64,000 bases of DNA from Echiichthys vipera (Eukaryota; Chordata; Actinopteri; Perciformes; Trachinidae), in NCBI GenBank assembly GCA_963691815.1, contig OY829660.1, positions 782,831-846,830 on the forward strand, given 5' to 3'. The notes under the pieces were generated by a model. The model was given only the letters and a program-made list of their open reading frames with translations, had not been told where the DNA came from and ran no database searches. The translations under genes and the position numbers were made by a program. Of the stretch, positions 21,930-34,640 are shown piece by piece; position 1 is the first letter of the stretch; each line of letters starts with the position of its first letter.

Positions 21930-22470
21930 AAGGACTGGACCAGGACCAGGACCAGGACCAGGACCAGGACCAGCACTAACCAAGTCCAGACCTACTTCCA
22001 CCAACGACTGTCACTCTAACGACGGAGCACAAAGGGTTCCAGTGACATCATCGGCCTGTGAGAGGTTAAAGACCCGGATCTCCAGACCAGTTAGTTGGAC
22101 CAGTCCCAGCCTGGTCCTGGTCCTGGTCCAGTCCCAGCCTGGTCCTGGTCCTGGTCCTGGTCCTGGTCCTGGTCCTGGTCCAGTCCCAGCCTGGTCCTGG
22201 TCCTGGTCCTGTTCCTGGTCCTGGTCCTGGTCCTGGTCCAGTCCCAGCCTGGTCAGATGCGTACATGAACTGATGAAGGCCCAAACGCCTCGTTTTAGCC
22301 AGGGTTCAGAGGTCAGAGGCCAGAGGTCAGAGGTCAGAGGCCAGAGGTCAGAGGTCAGAGGTCAGAGGTCAGAGGACAGAGGTCAGAGGACAGAGGTCAG
22401 AGGACAGAGGTCAGAGGCCAGAGGTCAGAGGTCAGAGGACAGAGGTCAGAGGTCAGACTGGAGCTGACAG
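21930..22470. repeat. (CCAGGA/TCCTGG)n hexamer arrays and (AGAGGTC)n array
   Basis: Hexamer arrays on opposite strands (21936-21972 as CCAGGA, 22090-22250 as TCCTGG) are followed by an AGAGGTCAG repeat (22305-22455). The Pro-Gly, Asp-Gln and Arg-Thr rich frames here are repeat artefacts. Confidence 0.95.
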
Positions 22471-25412
22471 AAAGGAACAGGAACTCAAATCTCCTCTGGT
22501 TCCAACATCTGTGAACACACAACACCACCGACTCTCTACAGAGAGAAGACACACTGACTCTTTATTAATAATAATAAACTTTATTAAGCAGCAGGGTTCC
22601 TAATAAAGTGACCCCTGAGTGTATTTCCACACCTCCTGCAGGTTTAAGGTCCCCCTCACATGGACTTGATTCAGGACCTGCTGAGTCGTGATGAGCAGTT
22701 GCTGAGGTACGCCACACGATGGCGCTGCTGTCGCATCAAAGAGCATCAGCTGACTGTTTGTCCTCACAGTGAAACTCTGGGACCTGATGAAACTGTTCAC
22801 AGAATTATTTCACTATAATTACAGTGTTTAGTTCTTAACCCCCAGTTTAACAGCACACTAGTGTTTCTTCCATCCCTGTCCTGGTCCTGGTCCTGGTCCT
22901 GGTCCTGGTCCTGGTCCTGGTCCTGGTCCTGGTCCTGGTCCTGGTCCTGGTCCTCCTCTGTGACAGTGAAGTGAATCTCTTTGAGGACGCCATCTTGTTC
23001 TTTGGGAAACACTGATGAACATTTCAGAGACAAACATCTGATCCACTAATGAGGGAATGATCCACAGATGAATCCATGAGGGAAACAAAGGACCCTGAAA
23101 CACTTTTCTCCGTCACTATTTCCCCAAAAGCAGTTTCAGTCCAAAGCAACTGGACTTGGTTCTTTGTCAGGAAGACGTTTCACCTCTGATCCAAGAGGCT
23201 TCATCAGTTCATGTACGCATCTAACCAGGACCAGGACCAGGACCAGGACCAGGACCAGGACCAGGACCAGGACCAGGACCAGGCTGGGACTGGACCATGG
23301 CTAACCAGAGGAGGAGGTCTGAGACACCACTTCTCCACAGTTTACAATGCTGCCCTTTCATCCCTTCATCCAACCTCAAAGAACAACTGTTCACAAACGT
23401 CCTCCTGTGACTCCAACCACTGGACCAGGACCAGGACCAGGACTAACTAAGTCCAGACCTACTTCCACCAACCACTGGACCAGGACCAGAACCAGGACCA
23501 GGACTAACCAAGTCCAGACCTACTTCCACCAACGACTGGACCAGGACCAGGACCAGGCTGGGACTGAACCAGCACTAACCAAGTCCAGACCTACGTCCAC
23601 CAACCACTGGACCAGGACCAGGACCAGGCTGGGACTGGACCAGCACTAATCAAGTCCAGACCTACTTTCACCACCCACTGGACCAGGACCAGGACCAGGC
23701 TGGGACTGGACCAGCACTAACCAAGTCCAGACCTACGTCCACCAACCACTGGACCAGGACCAGGACCAGGCTGGGACTGGACCAACACTAATCAAGTCCA
23801 GACCTACTTTCACCACCCACTGGACCAGGACCAGGCTGGGACTGGACCAGCACTAACCAAGTCCAGACCTTCTCTGGCCTCCAGAGGTCAGAGGCCAGAG
23901 GTCAGAGGTCAGAGGACAGAGGTCAGAGGTCAGACTGGAGCTGACAGAAAGGAACAGGAACTCAAATCTCCTCTGGTTCCAACATCTGTGAACACACAAC
24001 ACAGACTCTCTACAGAGAGAAGACACACTGACTCTTTATTAATAATAATAAACTTTATTAAGCAGCAGGGTTCCTAATAAAGTGACCCCTGAGTGTATTT
24101 CCACACCTCCTGCAGGTTTAAGGTCCCCCTCACATGGACTTGATTCAGGACCTGCTGAGTCGTGATGAGCAGTTGCTGAGGTACGCCACACGATGGCGCT
24201 GCTGTCGCATCAAAGAGCATCAGCTGACTGTTTGTTTGTCCTCACAGTGAAACTCTGGGACCTGATGAAACTGTTCACAGAATTATTTCACTATAATTAC
24301 AGTGTTTAGTTCTTAACCCCCAGTTTAACAGCACACTAGTGTTTCTTCCATCCCTGTCCTGGTCCTGGTCCTGGTCCTGGTCCTGGTCCTGGTCCTGGTC
24401 CTGGTCCTGGTCCTGGTCCTGGTCCTCCTCTGTGACAGTGAAGTGAATCTCTTTGAGGACGCCATCTTGTTCTGTGGGAAACACTGATGAACATTTCAGA
24501 GACAAACATCTGATCCACTAATGAGGGAATGATCCACAGATGAATCCATGAGGGAAACAAAGGACCCTGAAACACTTTTCTCCGTCACTATTTCCCCAAA
24601 AGCAGTTTCAGTCCAAAGCAACTGGACTTGGTTCTTTGTCAGGAAGACGTTTCACCTCTGATCCAAGAGGCTTCATCAGTTCATGTACGCATCTAACCAG
24701 GACCAGGACCAGGACCAGGACCAGGACCAGGACCAGGACCAGGACCAGGACCAGGCTGGGACTGGACCATGGCTAACCAGAGGAGGAGGTCTGAGACACC
24801 ACTTCTCCACAGTTTACAATGCTGCCCTTTCATCCCTTCATCCAACCTCAAAGAACAACTGTTCACAAACGTCCTCCTGTGACTCCAACCACTGGACCAG
24901 GACCAGGACCAGGACTAACTAAGTCCAGACCTACTTCCACCAACCACTGGACCAGGACCAGAACCAGGACCAGGACTAACCAAGTCCAGACCTACTTCCA
25001 CCAACGACTGGACCAGGACCAGGACCAGGCTGGGACTGAACCAGCACTAACCAAGTCCAGACCTACGTCCACCAACCACTGGACCAGGACCAGGACCAGG
25101 CTGGGACTGGACCAGCACTAATCAAGTCCAGACCTACTTTCACCACCCACTGGACCAGGACCAGGACCAGGCTGGGACTGGACCAGCACTAACCAAGTCC
25201 AGACCTACGTCCACCAACCACTGGACCAGGACCAGGACCAGGCTGGGACTGGACCAACACTAATCAAGTCCAGACCTACTTTCACCACCCACTGGACCAG
25301 GACCAGGCTGGGACTGGACCAGCACTAACCAAGTCCAGACCTACGTCCACCAGCCACTGGACCAGGACCAGGACCAGGCTGGGACTGGACCAGCACTAAC
25401 GAAGTCCAGACC
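22464..25412. repeat. Tandem duplication, unit about 1.47 kb, with hexamer arrays and a minisatellite
   Basis: 22464 to about 23878 recurs from 23941 to about 25412. Landmarks include CTGACAGAAAGGAACAGGAA at 22464 and 23941, and CATGTACGCATCTAACC at 23211 and 24683. Each unit holds a TCCTGG array, a CCAGGA array and a minisatellite of about 60-70 bp containing AAGTCCAGACCTACTTCCAC. The two copies are nearly identical, so the duplication is recent. Confidence 0.92.
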
Positions 25413-25973
25413 TACTACCACCAACCACTATCACTCTAACGACGGAGCACAAAGGGTTCCAGTGACATCATCGGCCTGTGAGAGGTTAAATACCTGGATG
25501 TCACACCAGTTAGTTGGACAAGTCCCAGCCTGGTCCTGGTCCTGGTCCTGGTCCTGGTCCTGGTCCTGGTCCTGGTCAGATGCGTCCATGAACTGATGAA
25601 GCCTCTTGGATCAGAGGTGAAACGTCTTCCTGACAAAGAACCAAGTCCAGTTGCTTTGGACTGAAGTTGCTTTGAGGAGAACGACGACCTGAACACATGA
25701 GAACATTCACAGACTCATCCCTAATTTCATTTCATGTAAAACACCAGACGCAGGATGAGACCCTGTCTGGTCCTGGTCCTGGTCCTGGTCCTGGTCCTGG
25801 TCCTGGTCCTGGTCCTGGACCCTGTCTGCACCGTCTGTCCGTTGTTTAAGAACCTGCTGAAACGTTCCCTCTCTCGTCACTTCTCTTCATTTCTCTCATT
25901 AAACACAAAGATCTTCTCCCGTCACAGCGTGCACACGACACTTCCTGCCTGACGCCACAGGGGGGCGCCGTCG

Positions 25974-25975
<2 letters not shown>
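25413..25975. other. Further hexamer arrays, no gene
   Basis: TCCTGG arrays at 25535-25577 and 25768-25817 lie in sequence resembling the left part of the region (21830-22080). No gene recognised. Confidence 0.7.
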
Positions 25976-26031
<56 letters not shown>

Positions 26032-26032
26032 C
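25976..26032. repeat. (CA)n microsatellite
   Basis: A run of about 27 CA units. Confidence 0.97.
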
Positions 26033-26436
26033 CAGCAGTACGCCACCTACAGGACGCAAACAGCTACTGCAGCTCAGTGCAGCTCTCAGTGCACAGAAGG
26101 GACATCTGCAGAGGAGCTGCATTACCCAATATTATACTTAATATAATATATAATATAATATATAATATTTAATATAATAATATAAGGGACTGAAAATGAG
26201 ACCAGAAGGTGCGGCCTGGTCTGGTAAAGGTCGGTGTGGAGCCCTGGACGTCTCTGTAATCGATCCCTGATCCCTCCGGTGGAATTATGAGTCGAACGAA
26301 AATATGAATAAATAAAAATAACAATAAATAACAAACATCACGGTTGTTGCATCAGGAGCAGCTCTCTGACTCTAATCGTTCTTTCTATATTTTTTGTCCT
26401 GTGACGAATAAACTTGCACTTTAAAGCAGCTCTTTA

Positions 26437-26467
<31 letters not shown>

Positions 26468-27060
26468 AATTATCACCTTTATTCAGGAGAAACCCGTTGA
26501 GATGAATCATCTCTTTGTAAACAGAGACCAGGTCCAGAGACAGGAGCAGAGTTACAAACACAAACAAAACCTATAAAATAAAATAAATAAATATATGAGA
26601 CGCAATTTACAACCCATCAAATCAGTGACTGATAAAAGTTTTTACAAACAAGAACAATTTAAAAACATTAAAAACATTAAAAACATTAAAAACATTAAAA
26701 CATTAAAACATTAAGAACATGGACATGTTCAGGAGTTTGACGCCATTCTTTCATTTTTGATTTAATGCACTTTAAGTTTGAAGTCGTTCTGCAGCAAATT
26801 CCACGATGATGCAAAGAAACAAAGTGTTCCATGTTCTCAAAGTCAAAGACAACGACAGAGACAAAGACACAATAAGTAACCATACCATACCTGTGGTGTC
26901 TGCGGAATGGGCAGAGAATGAATGATAATGTAGTAAATCTAATATTATTACAGTTTTATTATAAGTTTATTTCTTTACATATAAATATCCATGTTCACTT
27001 AACTGGGTCTGCAGAGGGGAGGGAACTAAACCTGTGTCTATTTTGCAGGAGTTGGGATTC
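26033..27060. other. AT-rich, simple-repeat-bearing gap
   Basis: Contains (TATAA)n-like sequence 26130-26185, (TTA)n 26437-26468 and (AAAACATT)n 26665-26715. No gene, RSS or named element. Confidence 0.7.
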
Positions 27061-27065
27061 CTCCT

Positions 27066-27325
27066 GCGAATAAACGTGAATAAACGTGAATAAATGTGAA
27101 TAAACGTGAATAAACGTGAATAAATGTGAATAAACGTGAATAAACGTGAATAAACGTGAATAAATGTGAATAAATGTGAATAAACGTGAATAAACGTGAA
27201 TAAACGTGAATAAACGTGAATAAATGTGAATAAACGTGAATAAACGTGAATAAACGTGAATAAACGTGAATAAATGTGAATAAACGTGAATTAATGTGAA
27301 TTAATGTGAATTAATGTGAATAAAG
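27066..27325. repeat. 10-bp minisatellite (GTGAATAAAC)n
   Basis: About 25 copies of GTGAATAAAC with ATG-type (GTGAATAAAT) and late GTGAATTAAT variants. Confidence 0.97.
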
Positions 27326-27372
27326 TGGACTAAAGTGCACGTTTATGTATTTATTACGATCATGTTCGCTGT

Positions 27373-27411
<39 letters not shown>

Positions 27412-28085
27412 AATCCAGTCGGCTCAGTTTGATGATATCAACACGTCAAAGACGATATTTAAATCATGTTTATTATGTTTTCATGCATATCTGCAAATAT
27501 TTACGTCTGTTTATGACAAAAACAGTTATAATAAATGATCCAGAACCACTTTGTTCATGTTGTGACGCTGCAAAATCTCCTCTGTGAGCACTGAGCACGC
27601 CACCTTCTGTGTATTAATGTTTTCTTCTTCACTGTTGTTCACTTTGCTGCTGTCACTGAACCAGTAAAAGCTGATCTTAATAACATTATATATTATTATA
27701 TTATATATTTAATATATTACTATATATAATAATAAATTAAATATCTGATGTTCTCAGTTAAAGTTCAGCAGCTGCAGTTTTTTCCACACGTGTGAAAATG
27801 GAAACTTCTTCTGCGTCTGCGGCCGGATGTTTGTCCCAGCGCGACCTCACAGCCTCGTTTCTGCTTTACCTCCTGCACTTCCTGTGACTCACTTCCTGCT
27901 GCTCACTTCCTGTGACTCACTTCCTGTTGTTCACTTCCTGTCGGCGGTGAAGCCGAAAACCAACAAACGAACAGATTTTCCGTCACAGCAGGTCAAAGTC
28001 GACCTTCATCACGATGATGAAGACTTTTACATCTTCACACTTTAACACGAGTTCACACAGAGAGAATAAATATCCACTGATGTGG
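27326..28085. other. Intergenic stretch with (CA)n and a 14-bp ETS/AP-1 motif array
   Basis: A CA run sits at 27374-27408 and an AT-rich palindromic patch at 27680-27735. The motif array at 27877-27940 is listed separately. No coding gene recognised. Confidence 0.6.
27877..27940. promoter_or_regulatory. 14-bp array of ETS-type sites with AP-1 sites
   Basis: ACTTCCTG occurs five times at exact 14-bp spacing (27877, 27891, 27905, 27919, 27933). GGAA on the opposite strand is the ETS core. TGACTCA, the AP-1 consensus, lies in two of the spacers (27885 and 27913). It is about 10 kb past the TRAC 3'UTR, the side where the TRA enhancer of mammals lies. It may be only a small minisatellite; enhancer function is a guess. 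Confidence 0.35.
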
Positions 28086-28436
28086 TGTTCAGCACTGTCG
28101 CCTCACAGTGAGAGGGTTCCTGGTTCGAACCCTTGGCTGGGGCCCTTCTGTGTGGAGTGTGCATGTTGTCCCCGTGTGTGCGTGGGTTTTCTCCGGGTTC
28201 TCCGGTTTCCTCCCACAGTCCAAAGACGTGCAGGTGTTCGGTTCATTGATGACTCTAAATCACCCGTAGGTGTGAATGGTTGTCTGTCTCTGTTCGTCTC
28301 TATGTGTCCTGTGATAGACTGGCGTCCTGTCCAGGGTGGACCCCGCCTCACGCCCGATGTCAGCTGGGATCGGCTCCAGCCCCCGAGACCCCGACAGGGA
28401 CAAGAGGCTGAAGATGAATGAATGAATGATGACACC
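28086..28436 (+). mobile_element. tRNA-headed interspersed repeat (SINE-like)
   Basis: The head contains a pol III B box (CTGGTTCGAACCC at about 28120). The body carries GTTTCCTCCCACAGTCCAAA and GTCAGCTGGGATCGGCTCCA, blocks I know from a very common teleost repeat. It ends in a (GAAT)n tail at about 28412-28428. Frames over it are not genes. Confidence 0.75.
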
Positions 28437-28859
28437 CATGCTCCGCCGCCTTTCTGAGCAGCCTGGACCCGTGTGTGTGTTTCAGGGCGGCTTCAGGGAT
28501 CTGGGTCCAGTCTTCACCTCTGGTTCTATGGTCCTCTGGTCCTCTGGTCCGGGCAGTTTGATGAATAATGTACATTAATGCACGATGCACGGTTTCTAAC
28601 AGAGCCTTCACTAAGCCCCTCCCTCCAACGACCCCCATCCAACCCAGTTGTTAGTAACGATGGCGTGTTTAAGGTGAAAGGGACGACGGCGTTCACATGA
28701 AGCTGCAGCCTGAATGCAGCGTGGAGAAGGTTCTGGGTCCTTTCTCCTTCGTCCCATGATGCTTTCGAGGCCACTTTATTAGGTACACCTGTCCACCTGC
28801 TCGTTAACGCACATTTCTAATCAGCCAATCACACGGCAGCAGCTCAGTGCATTTAGATC
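28437..28859. other. Unassigned intergenic sequence
   Basis: No gene, RSS or recognised element between the SINE and the TIR element. Confidence 0.5.
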
Positions 28860-29510
28860 TCAGGGCGCCCTCCCACTGTCCCTCCGTGCCGTGCCCCAGC
28901 ACGTCTCACGGCTAAAGTCTGGTTCCTTTGACCAGTGTGAGTGCAACCGTACCACGTCTAGGAGCGGCACGCTTGCCGTCCACGGCCCGTTTGGGAGAGG
29001 TGGGCTTTAGTAAAGCACGTTTGCACGTGTACGAGCACGAGCGTGCGCACGTGTACGAGCACGAGCGTGCGCACGTGTGCGAGCACGAGCGTGCGCACGT
29101 GTACGAGCACGAGGCCTACGGCGGCTCTGAGGTCATTTCCTGTGCGCCTGTTGGGACGTAGAAAAAAGAAGGAGGGACCATGCGCGGACATTTGAAACAA
29201 TGGCGGTGAAAGGTTCACGTTGGTGTGATGCGGAGGTGGAGTGTTTACTGCAGATTTGGTCGATGAAAAGATTCAAAAACAGTCGACAAGACGCACAAAA
29301 ACTCCGAGGTCTACGGAAAGATCTGGAAACAAAGCCACGCATCGCCATGACGTCATCAATGCGTGTGACGTGTTACGGCGTGATGACGTATAGGCAGCAA
29401 GAAGCATTCTCCGAGGCCCAGGTAGTGTGAGTACAAACGGGCCTGGAGGGGGGGACAAGGACCCTAAAGCACGGGGCACGGGACGGAGGCACAGTGGGAG
29501 GGCGCCCTGA
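28860..29510. mobile_element. Terminal-inverted-repeat element, copy 2, with Myb/SANT-like ORF piece
   Basis: The ends TCAGGGCGCCCTCCCACTGT and ACAGTGGGAGGGCGCCCTGA are inverted copies, and the match continues to about 37 bp. The internal frame 29200-29430 (MAVKGSRWCDAEVECLLQIW onward) is nearly identical to copy 1. It has an internal 24-bp repeat (GTGTACGAGCACGAGCGTGC, 29026-29113) absent from copy 1. No clear target-site duplication. Confidence 0.65.
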
Positions 29511-29967
29511 CTGGCGGTGGATCTGGGACCATAAACCACATGGGACCTGGACTTAAACGTCCCTTTCAGTCACAAACTCTCTAATATCTCTCACTGACGT
29601 CGTCGTTAACGTTCTGACCTGGATGAGTGACAGGCCTAGCAACAGTAACTAAGGTTCTGACCCTCAGGGCCACCGTAGCATCACAGTAAAGGCAAACACT
29701 TAAACAAAACAGCTTGTACATCCGTTTGGTTTTCTCTCCTGTGAACGACAGATTGAATATATATAATAATAATATATTTAATATAAAGTGTTTATTGTTT
29801 GACGTAAATGCCCAGAGGGTGGGGGGCGTTCCGGGGGTTCAAGCCCCTGAGCAGCTGTTCGTGCGTCCACCTGCGTCAAAGTGACACCTGAATACATGAG
29901 GTGATGCTTCATGTGTATATTTAGGCGTCTGATCTGTTTTCTCACGCCACACACCCACACACACACA

Positions 29968-30014
<47 letters not shown>

Positions 30015-30403
30015 ACACATCCTGTCCCAGCAGGCTTTGAGGCACAAACCGCCGCCGCCCTCGTCTTCGTGCAGCTCGTCCTCGCCGAGCGACCACATCC
30101 TGAGGAAACACGAGACGTTCCAGCAGCAGCAGCCAATCAGGTCGCAGACGCAGGCGACAGGAAACGCACGATGTTTCACAGTAAAACACGTTTATACGTT
30201 TATACGTTTATACGTTTATATATATTATAAACGTAAACTTAACCGCTCTATATAGGAGATGGTTAAGTTTTCATAAAAATTAGAATAAATCGCTTAATTC
30301 TTTTTCATGTTAAATTAAAAAAATAAATCTCAATCACACAAAAAAAACAAATGAACTCATTTAGAGCTGATGGAAAACAGGTGGTGTGGAAGTGGGCTGA
30401 CAA

Positions 30404-30439
<36 letters not shown>

Positions 30440-30868
30440 TCCGTGCAGCAGAACAAACAGGAAACCACAGAGAGAATTGCAGCTCGATCCGCTCTGAGCC
30501 ACAAACTCTTATGTTTGATCAACATTTATAAATGTATTTCCACAGCTGCAGAATCAAAACACACAAGAACAAATTGAACTCATTAAAACACGACGACAAA
30601 GAGAAGACGCGTCATTCTTCTGATAAACTGCCGCGTTAATGTTTCCATCCTTTGTTCCTGAAACGACGTCTCGTCACTTTTGAAAACAGTGTTTAAAGCA
30701 CTGGATTAAATCAGTGAAAACTTCTTCCTGCTCCTTTTCAGGCAGAGTTCATTTTAATTATGTTGTTACAGGTTTTATTTCTCTTATTTGTGTCAAACTT
30801 AAATTCAATTCAACCTTTGGAAGTTATGAGAAGGACCTCAGTCTTTATGTCATTCAGTTTGTCAAAAA
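29511..30868. other. Gap with two (AC)n microsatellites, no gene
   Basis: AC runs lie at 29952-30020 and 30402-30438, and ACGTTTAT repeats at 30187-30218. No host exon, RSS or named element seen. Confidence 0.6.
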
Positions 30869-33800
30869 CATAACGTTGGATATCATCAGCATACAGGCTC
30901 ATCCACACCAGGAACAAACACTATAAATATAGTTAGAAATAACGTTGGATATCATCAGCATAGAGGCTCATCCACACCAGGAACAAACACTATAAATATA
31001 GTTAGACATAACGTTGGATATCATCAGCATACAGGCTCATCCACACCAGGAACAAACACTATAAATATAGTCAGACATAACGTTGGATATCATCAGCATA
31101 GAGGCTCATCCACACCAGGAACAAACACTATAAATACAGTTAGACATAACGTTGGATGTCATCAGCATACAGGCTCATCCACACCAGGAACAAACACTAT
31201 AAATATAGTCAGACATAACGTTGGATATCATCAGCATAGAGGCTCATCCACACCAGGAACAAACACTATAAATACAGTTAGACATAACGTTGGATGTCAT
31301 CAGCATACAGGCTCATCCACACCAGGAACAAACACTATAAATATAGTTAGAAATAACGTTGGATATCATCAGCATACAGGCTCATCCACACCAGGAACAA
31401 ATACTATAAATATAGTTAGACATAACGTTGGATATCATCAGCATACAGGCTCATCCACACCAGGAACAAACACTATAAATACAGTTAGACATAACGTTGG
31501 ATATCATCAGCATAGAGGCTCATCCACAACAAACACTATATATATAGTTAGACATAACGTTGGATATCATCAGCATACAGGCTCATCCACACCAGGAACA
31601 AACACTATAAATATAGTTAGACATAACGTTGGATATCATCAGCATACAGGCTCATCCACACCAGGAACAAACACTATAAATATAGTTAGACATAACGTTG
31701 GATATCATCAGCATACAGACTCATCCACACCAGGAACAAACACTATAAATATAGTTTGACATAACGTTGGATATCATCAGCATACAGACTCATCCACACC
31801 AGGAACAAACACTATAAATATAGTTAGACATAACGTTGGATATCATCAGCATACAGGCTCATCCACACCAGGAACAAACACTATAAATATAGTTAGACAT
31901 GACGTTGGATATCATCAGCATACAGGCTCATCCACACCAGGAACAAACACTATAAATATAGTTTGACATAACGTTGGATATCATCAGTTTAGAGGCTCAT
32001 CCACACCAGGAACAAATACTACAAATATAGTTAGACATAACGTTGGATATCATCAGCATACAGGCTCATCCACACCAGGAACAAACACTATAAATATAGT
32101 TAGACATAACGTTGGATATCATCAGCATACAGGCTCATCCACACCAGGAACAAACACTATAAATATAGTTAGACATAACGTTGGATATCATCAGCATACA
32201 GGCTCATCCAAACCAGGAACAAACACTATAAATATAGTTAGACATAACGTTGGATATCATCAGCATACAGGCTCATCCACACCAGGAACAAATACTATAA
32301 ATATAGTTAGACATAACGTTGGATGTCATCAGCATAGAGGCTCATCCAAACCAGGAACAAACACTATAAATACAGTTATACATAACGTTGGATATCATCA
32401 GCATACAGGCTCATCCACACCAGGAACCAACACTATAAATATAGTTAGACATAACGTTGGATATCATCAGCATACAGACTCATCCACACCAGGAACAAAC
32501 ACTATAAATATAGTTAGACATAACGTTGGATATCATCAGCATACAGACTCATCCACACCAGGAACAAACACTATAAATATAGTTAGACATAACATTGGAT
32601 ATCATCAGCATACAGGCTCATCCACACCAGGAACCAACACTATAAATATAGTTAGACATAACGTTGGATATCATCAGCATACAGGCTCATCCACACCAGT
32701 AACCAACACTATAAATATAGTTAGACATGACGTTGGATATCATCAGCATACAGGCTCATCCACACCAGGAACAAATACTATAAATATAGTTAGACATAAC
32801 GTTGGATATCATCAGCATACAGACTCATCCACACCAGGAACAAACACTATAAATTCAGTTAGACATAACGTTGGATATCATCAGCATACAGGCTCATCCA
32901 CACCAGGAACAAACACTATAAATACAGTTAGACATAACGTTGGATATCATCAGCATACAGGCTCATCCACACCAGGAACAAACACTATAAATATAGTTAG
33001 ACATAACGTTGGATATCATCAGCATACAGGCTCATCCACACCAGGAACAAACACTATAAATACAGTTAGACATAACGTTGGATATCATCAGCATACAGGC
33101 TCATCCACACCAGGAACAAATACTATAAATACAGTTAGACATAACGTTGGATATCATCAGCATACAGGCTCATCCACACCAGGAACAAACACTATAAATA
33201 TAGTTAGACATAACGTTGGATATCATCAGCATGCAGACTCATCCACCCCAGGAACAAACACTATAAATATAGTTAGACATAACGTTGGATATCATCAGCA
33301 TACAGGCTCATCCACACCAGGAACAAACACTATAAATATAGTTAGACATAACGTTGGATATCATCAGCATACAGGCTCATCCACACCAGGAACAAACACT
33401 ATAAATATAGTTAGACATAACGTTGGATATCATCAGCATACAGGCTCATCCACACCAGGAACAAACACTATAAATACAGTTAGACATAACGTTGGATATC
33501 ATCAGCATACAGGCTCATCCACACCAGGAACAAACACTATAAATATAGTTAGACATAACGTTGGATATCATCAGCATGCAGACTCATCCACACCAGGAAC
33601 AAACACTATAAATATAGTTAGACATAACGTTGGATATCATCAGCATACAGGCTCATCCACACCAGGAACAAATACTATAAATACAGTTAGACATAATGTT
33701 GGATATCATCAGCATACAGGCTCATCCACACCAGGAACTAACACTATAAATATAGTTAGACATAACGTTGGATATCATCAGCATACAGGCTCATCCACAC

Positions 33801-34640
33801 CAGGAACTAACACTATAAATATAGTTAGACATAACGTTGGATATCATCAGCATACAGACTCATCCACACCAGGAACAAATACTATAAATATAGTTAGACA
33901 TAACGTTGGATATCATCAGCATACAGACTCATCCACACCAGGAACAAATACTATAAATACAGTTAGACATAATGTTGGATATCATCAGCATACAGGCTCA
34001 TCCACGCCAGGAACAAACACTATAAATATAGTTAGACATAACGTTGGATATCATCAGCATACAGGCTCATCCACACCAGGAACAAACACTATAAATACAG
34101 TTAGACGTAACGTTGGATATCATCAGCATACAGACTCATCCACACCAGGAACAAACACTATAAATACAGTTAGACATAATGTTGGATATCATCAGCATAC
34201 AGGCTCATCCACGCCAGGAACAAACACTATAAATATAGTTAGACATAACGGAGGATATCATCAGCATACAGGCTCATCCACACCAGGAACAAACACTATA
34301 AATACAGTTAGACGTAACGTTGGATATCATCAGCATACAGACTCATCCACACCAGGAACAAATACTATAAATATAGTTAGACATAACGTTGGATATCATC
34401 AGCATACAGACTCATCCACACCAGGAACAAACACTATAAATATAGTTAGACATAACGTTGGATATCATCAGCATACAGACTCATCCACACCAGGAACAAA
34501 CACTATAAATACAGTTAGACATAACGTTGGATATCATCAGCATACAGGCTCATCCACACCAGGAACAAACACTATAAATATAGTTAGACATAACGTTGGA
34601 TATCATCAGCATACAGGCTCATCCACACCAGGAACAAATG
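30869..34640. repeat. 69-bp minisatellite, about 55 copies
   Basis: The unit contains ATAACGTTGGATATCATCAG, CATACAGGCTCATCCACACC and AGGAACAAACACTATAAATA. Copies differ by recurrent single changes (TACAGG or TAGAGG, TATAGTTAG or TACAGTTAG, AACACT or AATACT). One copy near 31520 lacks part of the unit. It fills 3.77 kb between the V cluster and TRAC. There are no variable spacers, so it is not CRISPR-like. Confidence 0.97.

Noticed and set aside
22042..25121. Pro-Gly, Asp-Gln and Arg-Thr repeat proteins
   Set aside because: Readings of (CCAGGA)n and (TCCTGG)n arrays in different frames and strands.
28014..28435. 135- and 110-residue frames at 28.0-28.4 kb
   Set aside because: Both strands of a SINE-like interspersed repeat.
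30869..34640. CRISPR-like regular array
   Set aside because: Units are contiguous with no unique spacers, and the host is a vertebrate; it is a minisatellite.
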